From positions 1 through 21,471 of IMG/VR virus record IMGVR_UViG_3300042372_000172: 21,471 nt of DNA, one strand, 5' to 3'. The position numbers were made by a program, and so were the translations under genes. Below the pieces are notes generated by a model. The model did not search any database. It was given only the letters and a program-made list of their open reading frames with translations, and was not told the origin of the DNA. Of the stretch, positions 16,385 to 21,300 are shown piece after piece. The first letter of the stretch is position 1, and every line of letters begins with the position of its first letter. This DNA is from a virus.

Positions 16385-16910
16385 TTGGAAACAAGCGTTT
16401 GAGCAAATGCTTGCTAGTGAGGGAGGATTTACGGACGATGAACGTGATCCGGGCAACAAGCTACCAGACGGACGCAAGGGTTCGACTATGCTTGGAGTGA
16501 CGCAATTCAATTGGGAGCAGCACATTGGACACCAAGTCACGCATGAGCAAATGAAAAAGCTGACTCCTGCTGATGTCGAACCGTTATACAAAAAGAAGTA
16601 TTGGGACGCTGTAAGAGCAGACGAACTACCCTCTGGCATTGACTATCTGGTGTTTGATATGGGTGTGAATGCAGGGCCGGGCAGATCAATCAAGCTCTTG
16701 CAGTCTGCGGTAGGTGTTCCTGCTGATGGTGGGTTAGGGCCAATCTCAATGAAAGCGGTTTTAGCTGCTAACCCTGTAGAGCTTATTGACAGGTTTAGTG
16801 ATGAAAAAGAAGCCTTTTACCGCAGCTTAAACACCTTTGAAACGTATGGCAAAGGTTGGTTAAATCGGGTTGCTGCGGTAAAAGTTAAAGCCAATACAAT
16901 GCTTGCTTAA
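16374..16910 (+). CDS. Endolysin, GH108-type lysozyme (secretion activator family), 178 aa
   Basis: I chose ATG 16374 because it has AAGGAG 7 nt upstream and starts QSNWKQAFEQMLASEGGF; frame extension to 16311 lies inside the holin gene and is not expected. The SEGG(F/Y)xDD motif with the catalytic Glu at residue 16, DPGNKLPDGRKGSTMLGVTQ, and TPADVEPLYKKKYWD are the conserved GH108 sequence. YLVFDMGVNAGPGRSIKLLQ and GLGPISMKAVL correspond to the attached PG_binding_3-type region. It cleaves cell-wall glycan chains. No signal peptide is present, so it depends on the holin. The gene ends the late plus-strand module and its stop overlaps the stop of a converging minus-strand gene. Confidence 0.9.
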   Translation: MQSNWKQAFEQMLASEGGFTDDERDPGNKLPDGRKGSTMLGVTQFNWEQHIGHQVTHEQMKKLTPADVEPLYKKKYWDAVRADELPSGIDYLVFDMGVNAGPGRSIKLLQSAVGVPADGGLGPISMKAVLAANPVELIDRFSDEKEAFYRSLNTFETYGKGWLNRVAAVKVKANTMLA

Positions 16911-17056
16911 AAACAAGTAGTTGTGCAACTTCCGGAATAACAGCAAATAGTACAAACAACCATGCGTCCACCGCTAAACGTAGTGTTAGTTACGCAAGCC
17001 GCATAAGCTGCGGAGGCTGATAAAGCTAACACTACACCAATAATGTACTTTTTCAT
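16907..17056 (-). CDS. Secreted cysteine-rich small protein, 49 aa
   Basis: The ATG is at 17056-17054 with AAAGGA 6 nt upstream and overlaps the upstream gene's stop (ATGA). The first 19-20 residues are a clear Sec signal peptide: positive MKK, hydrophobic IIGVVLALSASA, and an AYA-A cleavage site. The mature protein of about 29 residues carries six cysteines (CVTNTT, then VVCTICCYSGSC and TTTCF). This suggests disulfides formed in the periplasm or outside the cell. Its stop meets the lysozyme stop from the other strand. Function is unknown; small exported proteins in early phage operons can act in superinfection exclusion or host takeover, but nothing here proves that. It was found by reading the minus strand directly, as it is very short. 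Confidence 0.75.
   Translation of the reverse strand: MKKYIIGVVLALSASAAYAACVTNTTFSGGRMVVCTICCYSGSCTTTCF
16980..17035. repeat. 10-bp inverted repeat inside the secreted-protein gene
   Basis: GTAGTGTTAG (16980-16989) is a perfect inverted copy of CTAACACTAC (17026-17035). Between the arms, CCGCA (16999-17003) can pair with TGCGG (17009-17013) around a TAAGC loop. The structure lies in the signal-peptide coding part of the mRNA. It could regulate decay or translation, or arrest converging transcription, but there is no T-run. Confidence 0.7.
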
Positions 17057-17253
17057 TTTCTATCCTTTAGAAAGTAACGTGCAAAACGGGTGTTTTCACC
17101 CTCAACCATCAAAGTAAAGATTTTAAAACCCTGCGCTTTCAGCTTGTAAATGATGTCTGCTAATCGGGTCGCTTTATATAGCTTTATAGCTTCCCAACTT
17201 GTGATGTGTCCATGTCTTTTAAGGTGCAGGTAAACAGCGTCTATTTTGGTCAT
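17053..17253 (-). CDS. Small HTH_39-type DNA-binding protein, 66 aa
   Basis: ATG 17253 is chosen because GAGG lies 6 nt upstream and the frame further upstream has no phage-like sequence. Residues about 1-45 follow the HTH_39 pattern: a helix KIDAVYLHLKRHGHITSWEAI, then KLYKATRLADIIYKLKAQGF, where the turn and recognition helix are typical of this winged-helix family. It ends with a basic KDRK. Such proteins are frequent in early regions of phages of Proteobacteria; a DNA-binding, regulatory role is inferred. The stop overlaps the start of the secreted-protein gene (ATGA), so the two are co-translated. Confidence 0.75.
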   Translation of the reverse strand: MTKIDAVYLHLKRHGHITSWEAIKLYKATRLADIIYKLKAQGFKIFTLMVEGENTRFARYFLKDRK

Positions 17254-17260
17254 GTTAGCC

Positions 17261-17476
17261 TCACAGAAACATAGCAAGAAAAATACATCCAACAACAAGC
17301 GCAGAACCAAACCAAGCTGACACAGGTATCTTGTCGCTATTAGGTTCGTAAGCACCATGCTCACTAACTCTGGGTGTACGCAACGTCCAGTTAGTATGTG
17401 ATTGGTTAGCAAAGTAACCGTAGTTGTCACGGTTAAGGTTGTTGCTTTCGCTTACAAATGGGCTAATCTTTTTCAT
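17261..17476 (-). CDS. C-tail-anchored small membrane protein, 71 aa
   Basis: ATG 17476 has AAGGGTGG about 7 nt upstream and overlaps the upstream stop (ATGA); a GTG three codons earlier is less likely. Residues 1-50 are hydrophilic and Asn/Ser-rich (SESNNLNRDNYGYFANQ, then SEHGAYEPNSDKIPVS). The final 20 residues (VSAWFGSALVVGCIFLAMFL) form a single hydrophobic helix ending at the C-terminus. That is a tail-anchor layout with the soluble part likely in the cytoplasm. No family function is recognised. Its partners in the operon are an HTH protein and a secreted protein. Confidence 0.65.
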   Translation of the reverse strand: MKKISPFVSESNNLNRDNYGYFANQSHTNWTLRTPRVSEHGAYEPNSDKIPVSAWFGSALVVGCIFLAMFL

Positions 17477-17757
17477 GGCAACCACCCTTCAATAGCTGCT
17501 TCAATTTCGTTCATAATCTCGCCAAACTCAGGCTTATGACGATTTTTGATGATAAGCAGCATGATGGTAGTGATTTCATCCCCTTCGCAGATGTGATGTA
17601 TCCATTCGTGATGGCTAGTGCCGTCAGTTGTGCTGCCACCTTTTTCTATTGCAAAAATCACATCGTAAATGTCAACAGCTTCTGCACCTAAATGTTCACG
17701 GTATTGTTCGTCACCGTGTATGTGGTCGTTTCTTCCTGATTCTGGCGATATGTGCAT
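17473..17757 (-). CDS. Hypothetical early phage protein, 94 aa
   Basis: The ATG at 17757 has AGGAAG 5-6 nt upstream. The sequence is His/Glu/Asp-rich (HISPESGRNDHIHGDEQY, HHEWIHHICEGDE) and then a helix IMLLIIKNRHKPEFGEIMNE with an acidic end. The clustered histidines with Glu/Asp could bind metal, but no family is recognised. It lies in a tight cluster of small genes and its stop overlaps the next start (ATGA). A hairpin lies just upstream of the gene. Confidence 0.6.
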   Translation of the reverse strand: MHISPESGRNDHIHGDEQYREHLGAEAVDIYDVIFAIEKGGSTTDGTSHHEWIHHICEGDEITTIMLLIIKNRHKPEFGEIMNEIEAAIEGWLP

Positions 17758-17774
17758 GATTCTTCCTAAGTGAT

Positions 17775-17788
17775 GGGGCTTGCGCCCC
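17775..17788. other. GC-rich hairpin between two early genes
   Basis: GGGGC (17775-17779) pairs with GCCCC (17784-17788) around a TTGC loop. It sits in the 38-nt gap between two minus-strand genes. No T-run follows on the minus strand, so it is not a terminator for these genes. It may be an RNA-processing or stability hairpin in the operon mRNA. Confidence 0.6.
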
Positions 17789-17795
17789 GTTTGGT

Positions 17796-17996
17796 TTATT
17801 TTGCTGCTTTAAGTACTTCTGTATCAATCCAATCGTTAATTTGAACTGGGTTAAAACCGTTTTTTTGTTGTTTGCCACGACACAAATTGGCTAAATGGCA
17901 AAAAGTGTTGTTGTCTGTCTGTGTACCTACAGCAATAACTTTCCAAACTTCACCCATGTGAACGATTGTTTTGTCGATAAATGTTTGCTTGTTCAT
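17796..17996 (-). CDS. Small conserved-type early phage protein, 66 aa
   Basis: The ATG at 17996 has AGGAAG 6-7 nt upstream, the same site as the next gene. This is the first gene after the minus-strand promoter at 18040-18068. The sequence reads as a small beta-type domain: VHMGEVWKVIAVGTQT, TFCHLANL, then RGKQQKNGFNPVQINDWID. The K-x-V-x-x-V-G ... T-x-C-H-L-A ... Q-Q-K-N-G-x-x-P-V-Q-I pattern resembles small accessory proteins of other phages of Betaproteobacteria, but I know no function for them. Confidence 0.6.
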   Translation of the reverse strand: MNKQTFIDKTIVHMGEVWKVIAVGTQTDNNTFCHLANLCRGKQQKNGFNPVQINDWIDTEVLKAAK

Positions 17997-18039
17997 AATG
18001 TTCTTCCTTGGTTATTTGTGGCGTTGTTGCCATGAATAG

Positions 18040-18068
18040 ATATTAAGCTAGCTAAATAGTTAATGCAA
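18040..18068 (-). promoter_or_regulatory. Minus-strand sigma70-type promoter with embedded operator dyad
   Basis: Read on the minus strand: TTGCAT (18068-18063), a 17-bp spacer, then TAATAT (18045-18040). A dyad TTAAG-CTAG-CTAAA (18043-18056, plus-strand view) covers the spacer next to the -10. The first gene is 44 nt downstream (17996). The same arrangement is found at 20733-20761. Confidence 0.75.
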
Positions 18069-18183
18069 CATTATTTTATAGGTGTTTACCCTTAAGTGTT
18101 GTATTTTTGTTGGGGTGCGGGTACTCATTGGTATAAGGAGTGAGGGAGGGACACCAACTTTCCCCGCAATTCATTATATGTGA

Positions 18184-18666
18184 TTAGCCATGACAAGCAT
18201 ACACACCATGATGCTTGTTTCTAGCTTCTGTGGCAGCAATTTTTGCTAACTCTAAATTGTCAAAGTAACCAATGCAATGATGTGCTTTGTTAACAGTTAG
18301 CACAACAGCCCATTTTCCTGACTGACTACTCCAAAATACATTTTTAATGCCTGTTTTGCTATTAGAGTTAATTTTTCTGTTGTGCTGATTTTGAGAAGTT
18401 GTTACTTCTCGTAGATTTTCAATGCGATTGTCTGTTTTTATGCCATTGGCATGGTCAATTGTTTCTGGCAAATACCCGTGGTGCATTAAAAAAATCAACC
18501 TATGGTTATAGTATGTTTTTTTCTTGAAAGTAGTTTTCCAGTAAGTCTGGTTGTTTAAATAGCCAGCAACACTTCCTGCTTTTAGCCGCCTTGATTGAAT
18601 TTCTTTCCAATACAAAACACCATTTTTGTAAAAAAACAAATTATTTACAATTTCTTTAGTAAGCAT
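18184..18666 (-). CDS. HNH homing endonuclease with AP2-like DNA-binding region, 160 aa
   Basis: ATG 18666 has GAGG 6 nt upstream. The N-terminal part (FFYKNGVLYWKE, then YNHRLIFLMHHG) and the HNH motif IDHANGIKTDNRIENLREVT (Asp71-His72, Asn80, Asn84) are standard for phage HNH nucleases. After SQNQHNR comes an AP2-type DNA-binding domain (TGIKNVFWSSQSGKWAVVL and IGYFDNLELAKIAATEARNKHHG, given in parts). These proteins nick DNA at specific sites and spread themselves as mobile genes. It sits 92 nt behind the exonuclease gene with a structured gap, as a free-standing insertion in the early operon. No intron boundaries are evident. Confidence 0.9.
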   Translation of the reverse strand: MLTKEIVNNLFFYKNGVLYWKEIQSRRLKAGSVAGYLNNQTYWKTTFKKKTYYNHRLIFLMHHGYLPETIDHANGIKTDNRIENLREVTTSQNQHNRKINSNSKTGIKNVFWSSQSGKWAVVLTVNKAHHCIGYFDNLELAKIAATEARNKHHGVYACHG

Positions 18667-18758
18667 AACTACCTCATCACGGCAGCATCACAAAAAAACA
18701 ATGGCAGGACGGTGATGATTCGTCTTTTCCCCCGCTAAAGGTAGCCGTTGCTTAAAAA

Positions 18759-19493
18759 TTATATATTGTTCTTCTTTTTGTAGAAAGCAAGAAGATACTG
18801 AAAACACTCCCAAGCATCAGATAAATCTTGCTCTGAATGCTCAATTAGTCGAACGTCACCAGATTCTGTAAAGTAGACGTTAGCGCATCGTGCTGTAGGC
18901 TTGCCTAGACCCATGCGATAAGCTGCAAGCTGCATGATCTGTTCGTGATAAGGGGTAATCTTACTTAAATCCCCCTCTTTGCTTTTGAAGTCTACGACAA
19001 TGTTTTCAGCAATAAGGTCAACTTTGCCGCCGTAGCCGCCATAACAAAAGCTGCGTTCTGCTTCCCAATTGGCAGGGCCAAAGTGTCCCTCAAGAGCAGA
19101 ATTAACCCTGTAAACAAAGTTTGGGAACTCAATTAATTTGCCTTGGTAAAAACTTTCAAGAACACCATGCAGTCGAGTTCCTCTATCTGCTGCTTCCCGT
19201 CCTGTAGACTTAGCGTCAGACATCACACGTTGCAACCAATTTTCTTCTGACTCACCCTCCATTCTGGGTAACGTCAGCGCCGCTAACAAAACTTGTTGTT
19301 GCAACCAGTTGGACAGACCGGGCTTTGCAAGCAATCCGCTGATAGTTGTTACTGACGGTACTAAACCACGTTCCCTAGCGTCAGTCAGTCGTGTATTGCG
19401 TTCTACACCGTTTTTACCGATAACCCGATAAGCTGGGCTACCGTCCTGTGCATACCAATGGCCTGACTCTGAATCTGCTGTTTTAACAATCAT
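18759..19493 (-). CDS. RecB/Cas4-type PD-(D/E)XK exonuclease, 244 aa
   Basis: The ATG overlaps the preceding small gene's stop (ATGA). The family's motifs appear in order: PSVTTISGLLAKPGL (46-60), a motif-I helix RGTRLHGVLESF with His109, then AERSF, GKVDL (Asp159), VVDFKSK (Asp168-x-Lys170) and HEQIMQLAAYRMG (183-195) with the QxxxY helper motif. Together Asp159, Asp168 and Lys170 form the metal-binding centre. Length fits phage exonucleases that resect double-stranded ends for recombination or replication. It lies beside an SSB-like protein, in keeping with a two-component phage recombination module. No annealase (RecT, ERF or Redbeta type) is seen in the window. Confidence 0.85.
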   Translation of the reverse strand: MIVKTADSESGHWYAQDGSPAYRVIGKNGVERNTRLTDARERGLVPSVTTISGLLAKPGLSNWLQQQVLLAALTLPRMEGESEENWLQRVMSDAKSTGREAADRGTRLHGVLESFYQGKLIEFPNFVYRVNSALEGHFGPANWEAERSFCYGGYGGKVDLIAENIVVDFKSKEGDLSKITPYHEQIMQLAAYRMGLGKPTARCANVYFTESGDVRLIEHSEQDLSDAWECFQYLLAFYKKKNNI

Positions 19494-19660
19494 TTTGCAC
19501 CTTTTGCGTCATTCATCACTATTTGATTGTTTATTTGATTGGTTATTAATGTTGCGTAATCAAAAAGATACTTTGTTTGATCTTGATTTGTTGTGTTTGT
19601 TACCAAATGATTTTCAAAAGCAAAAATGTATTCTTTTGCAAATTGTTCACACAATTTCAT
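19490..19660 (-). CDS. Small hypothetical protein coupled to the exonuclease, 56 aa
   Basis: ATG 19660 opens a frame that ends in TGA overlapping the exonuclease ATG (ATGA), the same coupling as elsewhere in this operon. It starts 14 nt after the upstream small gene's stop. No clear ribosome binding site is visible, so reinitiation is likely. The protein is KLCEQFAKEYIFAFENH, then a Thr/Asn/Gln-rich middle and an end with NQINNQIVMNDAKGAK. A nine-base ATTTGATTG repeat (19521-19529, 19533-19541) encodes the NQI pair. No function recognised. The short frame was found by reading the strand directly. Confidence 0.6.
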   Translation of the reverse strand: MKLCEQFAKEYIFAFENHLVTNTTNQDQTKYLFDYATLITNQINNQIVMNDAKGAK

Positions 19661-19674
19661 AAAAAGTCTGTTAT

Positions 19675-19839
19675 TTATTTATTCACCTGTTTAGCAAGGG
19701 TTTTAAGCATTTCAATAGCGTCCTGTACGTCTTGCATGGCTCTCTGGTCAAGAACCATGCCCTCATACCATTGCTGAAGCCGCCAGCTTATAAGGATAGC
19801 TTCTTCAGCTTGGTTCAAGATAAGCTCCTTAAAACGCAT
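19675..19839 (-). CDS. Small hypothetical early protein, 54 aa
   Basis: ATG 19839 overlaps the end of the upstream gene by 11 nt and has AAGG 5 nt upstream. A TTG start with AAGGAG 6 nt upstream, ten codons into the frame, is a real alternative and would give about 45 residues. The sequence is a single amphipathic helical region: LILNQAEEAILISWRLQQ, then MVLDQRAMQDVQDAIEMLKTL and KQVNK. No family recognised. Genes of this size and helical nature often lie between SSB-like and nuclease genes in phages of Burkholderiales. Confidence 0.6.
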   Translation of the reverse strand: MRFKELILNQAEEAILISWRLQQWYEGMVLDQRAMQDVQDAIEMLKTLAKQVNK

Positions 19840-20506
19840 ATACCTTGCGTCCGCCAACAGGCGCAAAGGGTATGTCGCTGTCCATATCCGCTACAGACCC
19901 ACCAGAAGCCTCTTGGTACGCTTTAGATTGCTCACCTATGCTTCGGTACTCAGGTGACTTTCTAATCGTTTCCTTGATGTTCTCAGACAACGAATCAAAC
20001 ATAGTTTCGTCAAACTTATCAAGGTTAAAAATCATTGTGGTGTTAATTCCTTCTGGCAACCCCTGTTTCTTGTAAATGCTAGGTACAGCAGAAACACCTT
20101 TAAGGTCTGCATACGTCATGTCACCCTTTTGACGGTGGCTAATGTTAACCATGCAAAAGTGTCCAAGAATGTTTTTAAGGTCAAAACCTTTTAGTTCATC
20201 CTCGCTAAAAGCCTTGCCTCTCCATGCTTCTAAATCACGGCGCAGGTTCGCTTTTTCGTTGAGGCTTACTGTGTACTCACGGGACTGAATTAGGGGTTTA
20301 CCGTCTAATGTGAGCAACGGTTTACCGTCAGCGTCCTCACCATGCAGCTCAAAAAAGAACTTTGCTTTGCGACTCATGTTGACTTTACCCTCGAACTCAC
20401 GCATTTGCGTACCAAGGTCGATAATGCGGTATAGACGGGCTAAATGCGTTCCAGCGGGTGCAATTTGAAATTGCTTACGGTCTGAGTTTGATCCTGTGAT
20501 AATCAT
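19829..20506 (-). CDS. NGO0469-family phage replication protein, SSB-like, 225 aa
   Basis: The ATG overlaps the stop of the preceding gene (ATGA). The N-terminal region has APAGTHLARLYRIIDLGTQ and KAKFFFELHGE, then SREYTVSLNEKANLRRDLEAW and FDLKNILGHFCMVNISH. This order is that of phage proteins annotated as NGO0469-family replication initiation proteins, with an OB-like beta core. The C-terminus (DMDSDIPFAPVGG) is acidic with an IPF, like the tails of single-stranded DNA-binding proteins that recruit partners. It most likely coats single strands during phage replication or recombination next to the exonuclease. Calling it SSB-like is an inference from the tail and neighbours. Confidence 0.75.
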   Translation of the reverse strand: MIITGSNSDRKQFQIAPAGTHLARLYRIIDLGTQMREFEGKVNMSRKAKFFFELHGEDADGKPLLTLDGKPLIQSREYTVSLNEKANLRRDLEAWRGKAFSEDELKGFDLKNILGHFCMVNISHRQKGDMTYADLKGVSAVPSIYKKQGLPEGINTTMIFNLDKFDETMFDSLSENIKETIRKSPEYRSIGEQSKAYQEASGGSVADMDSDIPFAPVGGRKVYAF

Positions 20507-20697
20507 TGTGTTGCTCCAAAAATTTCATCAAAGTTGTAGATAACGGGCAAAAGTTTTGCGGGTGAGTGGCTAGGTAGGTTGCAAGCATGGCGGATGATAG
20601 CTATGTAATCGTTTGTAATATTGCCTTGCTCGACTTGGTTAAGAGCTTCCTCTAAGCGTTGTTCGTATTCGTCTTGAAATTGCTTCTGTTCGTCCAT
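20503..20697 (-). CDS. Small acidic early protein, first gene of the minus-strand operon, 64 aa
   Basis: ATG 20697 has AAAGGA about 7 nt upstream and is the first gene after the promoter at 20733-20761, whose expected +1 leaves a leader of about 30 nt. The N-terminal half is a charged helix (DEQKQFQDEYEQRLEEALNQ) and the rest reads NDYIAIIRHACNLPSHSPAK, ending NFDEIFGATQ. No family recognised. The stop overlaps the SSB-like gene's start, so its translation should set the level of that gene. First-position early genes are sometimes regulators, but no DNA-binding motif is seen. Confidence 0.6.
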   Translation of the reverse strand: MDEQKQFQDEYEQRLEEALNQVEQGNITNDYIAIIRHACNLPSHSPAKLLPVIYNFDEIFGATQ

Positions 20698-20732
20698 GTT
20701 TTTTCCTTTGTAGGCGTGATTGCCTAATACGA

Positions 20733-20761
20733 ATATTAAGACAACTAAATATGCATGTCAA
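20733..20761 (-). promoter_or_regulatory. Minus-strand early promoter (near consensus) with embedded dyad
   Basis: Read on the minus strand: TTGACA (20761-20756), a 17-bp spacer, and TAATAT (20738-20733). The -35 is perfect consensus. It fires the recombination/replication operon starting at 20697. The dyad TTAAG-ACAA-CTAAA (20736-20749) overlaps the -10 and spacer, so a bound repressor would block it. Confidence 0.85.
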
Positions 20762-20776
20762 GTTAAGTATGTTAAG
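20736..20776. promoter_or_regulatory. Operator-like TTAAG half-sites in the divergent control region
   Basis: A dyad TTAAG-N4-CTAAA lies at 20736-20749. Direct repeats TTAAG at 20763-20767 and 20772-20776 follow, also with a 9-bp step. The same dyad sits in the second minus-strand promoter (18043-18056). The Cro-like gene starts at 20785. Operator function is inferred. Confidence 0.65.
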
Positions 20777-20785
20777 ATGTCTACA
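20770..20785 (+). promoter_or_regulatory. Candidate extended -10 promoter for the Cro-like gene, possibly giving a leaderless mRNA
   Basis: TGT-TAAGAT (20770-20778) is a plausible extended -10, and +1 would fall about at the A of the ATG (20785). The -35 position (TATGCA, 20750-20755) is poor. No ribosome binding site precedes this start codon. Leaderless cI mRNA from lambda PRM is the known precedent. The promoter overlaps both TTAAG direct repeats. Confidence 0.5.
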
Positions 20786-21006
20786 TGAATGATAACGAAA
20801 TTATCCAAACATTAGGTGGCACAACAAAGGTTGCTAAGTTGTGTGGTGTAACTTTGGCTGCTGTTTCCCAATGGCGCAACAACGGTATTCCGCAAGACAA
20901 GATGATATTTCTTGCAGCCAGCTTAGAGAAAGCGTCTGACGGTAAATACACAAGAAAACAAATGTTTCCCTCGACATGGCAAGATATATGGGTAGAATTA
21001 AAGTAG
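20785..21006 (+). CDS. Cro/YdaS-type helix-turn-helix regulator, 73 aa
   Basis: It runs opposite to the minus-strand early operon, 87 nt away, the classic position of a phage Cro or YdaS gene. Residues 13-32 form the HTH: TTKVAKLCGVTLAAVSQW, with the GVTxxAVSQW recognition helix. The protein begins NDNEIIQTLGG and continues NNGIPQDKMIFLAASLEKA, ending TWQDIWVELK. Size and pattern fit Cro-type repressors (P22 Cro, YdaS). It has no dimerisation extension typical of CI. It likely binds the TTAAG dyads around it and in the 18043-18056 promoter, switching the early units. Its start has no ribosome binding site. A terminator follows at 21012. Confidence 0.8.
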   Translation: MNDNEIIQTLGGTTKVAKLCGVTLAAVSQWRNNGIPQDKMIFLAASLEKASDGKYTRKQMFPSTWQDIWVELK

Positions 21007-21011
21007 TGAGC

Positions 21012-21037
21012 ATCAGGTGTTAGCGTCCTGATTTTTA
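21012..21037 (+). terminator. Intrinsic terminator after the Cro-like gene
   Basis: ATCAGG (21012-21017) pairs with CCTGAT (21027-21032) around a nine-base loop and is followed by TTTTTA. The stem is short, so it is probably leaky. It lies 5 nt after the Cro-like stop. Confidence 0.6.
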
Positions 21038-21115
21038 GGCAAGCGTCTAGCAGACCAAAGTTCCTTGGCAGGCACTTGCACTCTTAGACGTAGTGTTTAA
21101 TTTTCTAGTGAAAAT
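21038..21115 (+). other. Structured non-coding stretch between the Cro-like terminator and the leader promoter
   Basis: CGTCTA (21044-21049) pairs with TAGACG (21085-21090), enclosing a CCAA/TTGG hairpin (21055-21058 / 21065-21068). Next, ATTTTC (21100-21105) pairs with GAAAAT (21110-21115) around TAGT. No coding frame is convincing, and no tRNA features (T-loop GTTC pattern, acceptor stem) are present. Function unknown. Confidence 0.5.
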
Positions 21116-21135
21116 CCTGCTTTATGGAGGCTCAC

Positions 21136-21164
21136 TTTACTTTTTTTTAGAAGTTGTTTATAGT
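21136..21164 (+). promoter_or_regulatory. Sigma70-like promoter upstream of the structured leader
   Basis: TTTACT (21136-21141), a 17-bp spacer rich in T, and TATAGT (21159-21164). The -10 differs from consensus at one base; the -35 matches four of six. Transcription would start near 21171, exactly where the first hairpin of the leader begins. Confidence 0.6.
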
Positions 21165-21170
21165 TTGTGC

Positions 21171-21290
21171 ATCCCTTGGTCGGGGTGATTAACGAGGTAA
21201 AGCGTCACATGAAAACTCAGTAGGTTATCTCACCTACCCGACCAGACCCCTTAAAAAAGGGTTGAGTTTTCAGGTGACGCTTTTTTTTTA
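21171..21290 (+). ncRNA. Structured leader or small RNA upstream of the DUF1376 gene (candidate attenuator)
   Basis: About 120 nt with five pairings. The 5' hairpin is ATCCC (21171-21175) with GGGGT (21182-21186). TGGTCGGG (21177-21184) is also complementary to CCCGACCA (21237-21244). A GTAGGT/ACCTAC hairpin lies at 21220-21225 / 21232-21237 and CCCTT/AAGGG at 21248-21252 / 21257-21261. All inner elements sit in the loop of a 20-bp stem that ends as a terminator. The 5' arm of that stem contains a tiny ORF, ATG AAA ACT CAG TAG (21209-21223), with GAGG at 21194-21197. A terminator close to the start codon implies attenuation or a free-standing small RNA. Confidence 0.65.
21199..21289 (+). terminator. 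Long-stem intrinsic terminator closing the leader
   Basis: AAAGCGTCAC-A-TGAAAACTCA (21199-21219) pairs with TGAGTTTTCA-G-GTGACGCTTT (21263-21283), 20 bp with one A-G mismatch. Nine T residues (21281-21289) follow. The next gene's start codon is at 21301, and no new promoter is seen between. Confidence 0.85.
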
Positions 21291-21300
21291 AAGGCTTAAG

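Noticed and set aside
17254-17430. N-terminal extension of the HTH_39 gene on the minus strand
   Set aside because: It is antiparallel-frame sequence of the neighbouring membrane-protein gene, without motif; ATG 17253 has a ribosome binding site.
18076-18174. 32-residue gene on the minus strand
   Set aside because: No ribosome binding site; a frame this short is expected by chance; kept only as a possible remnant in the findings.
21041-21090. tRNA-like gene
   Set aside because: There is a closing stem and an inner hairpin, but no acceptor stem, T-loop or anticodon arrangement.
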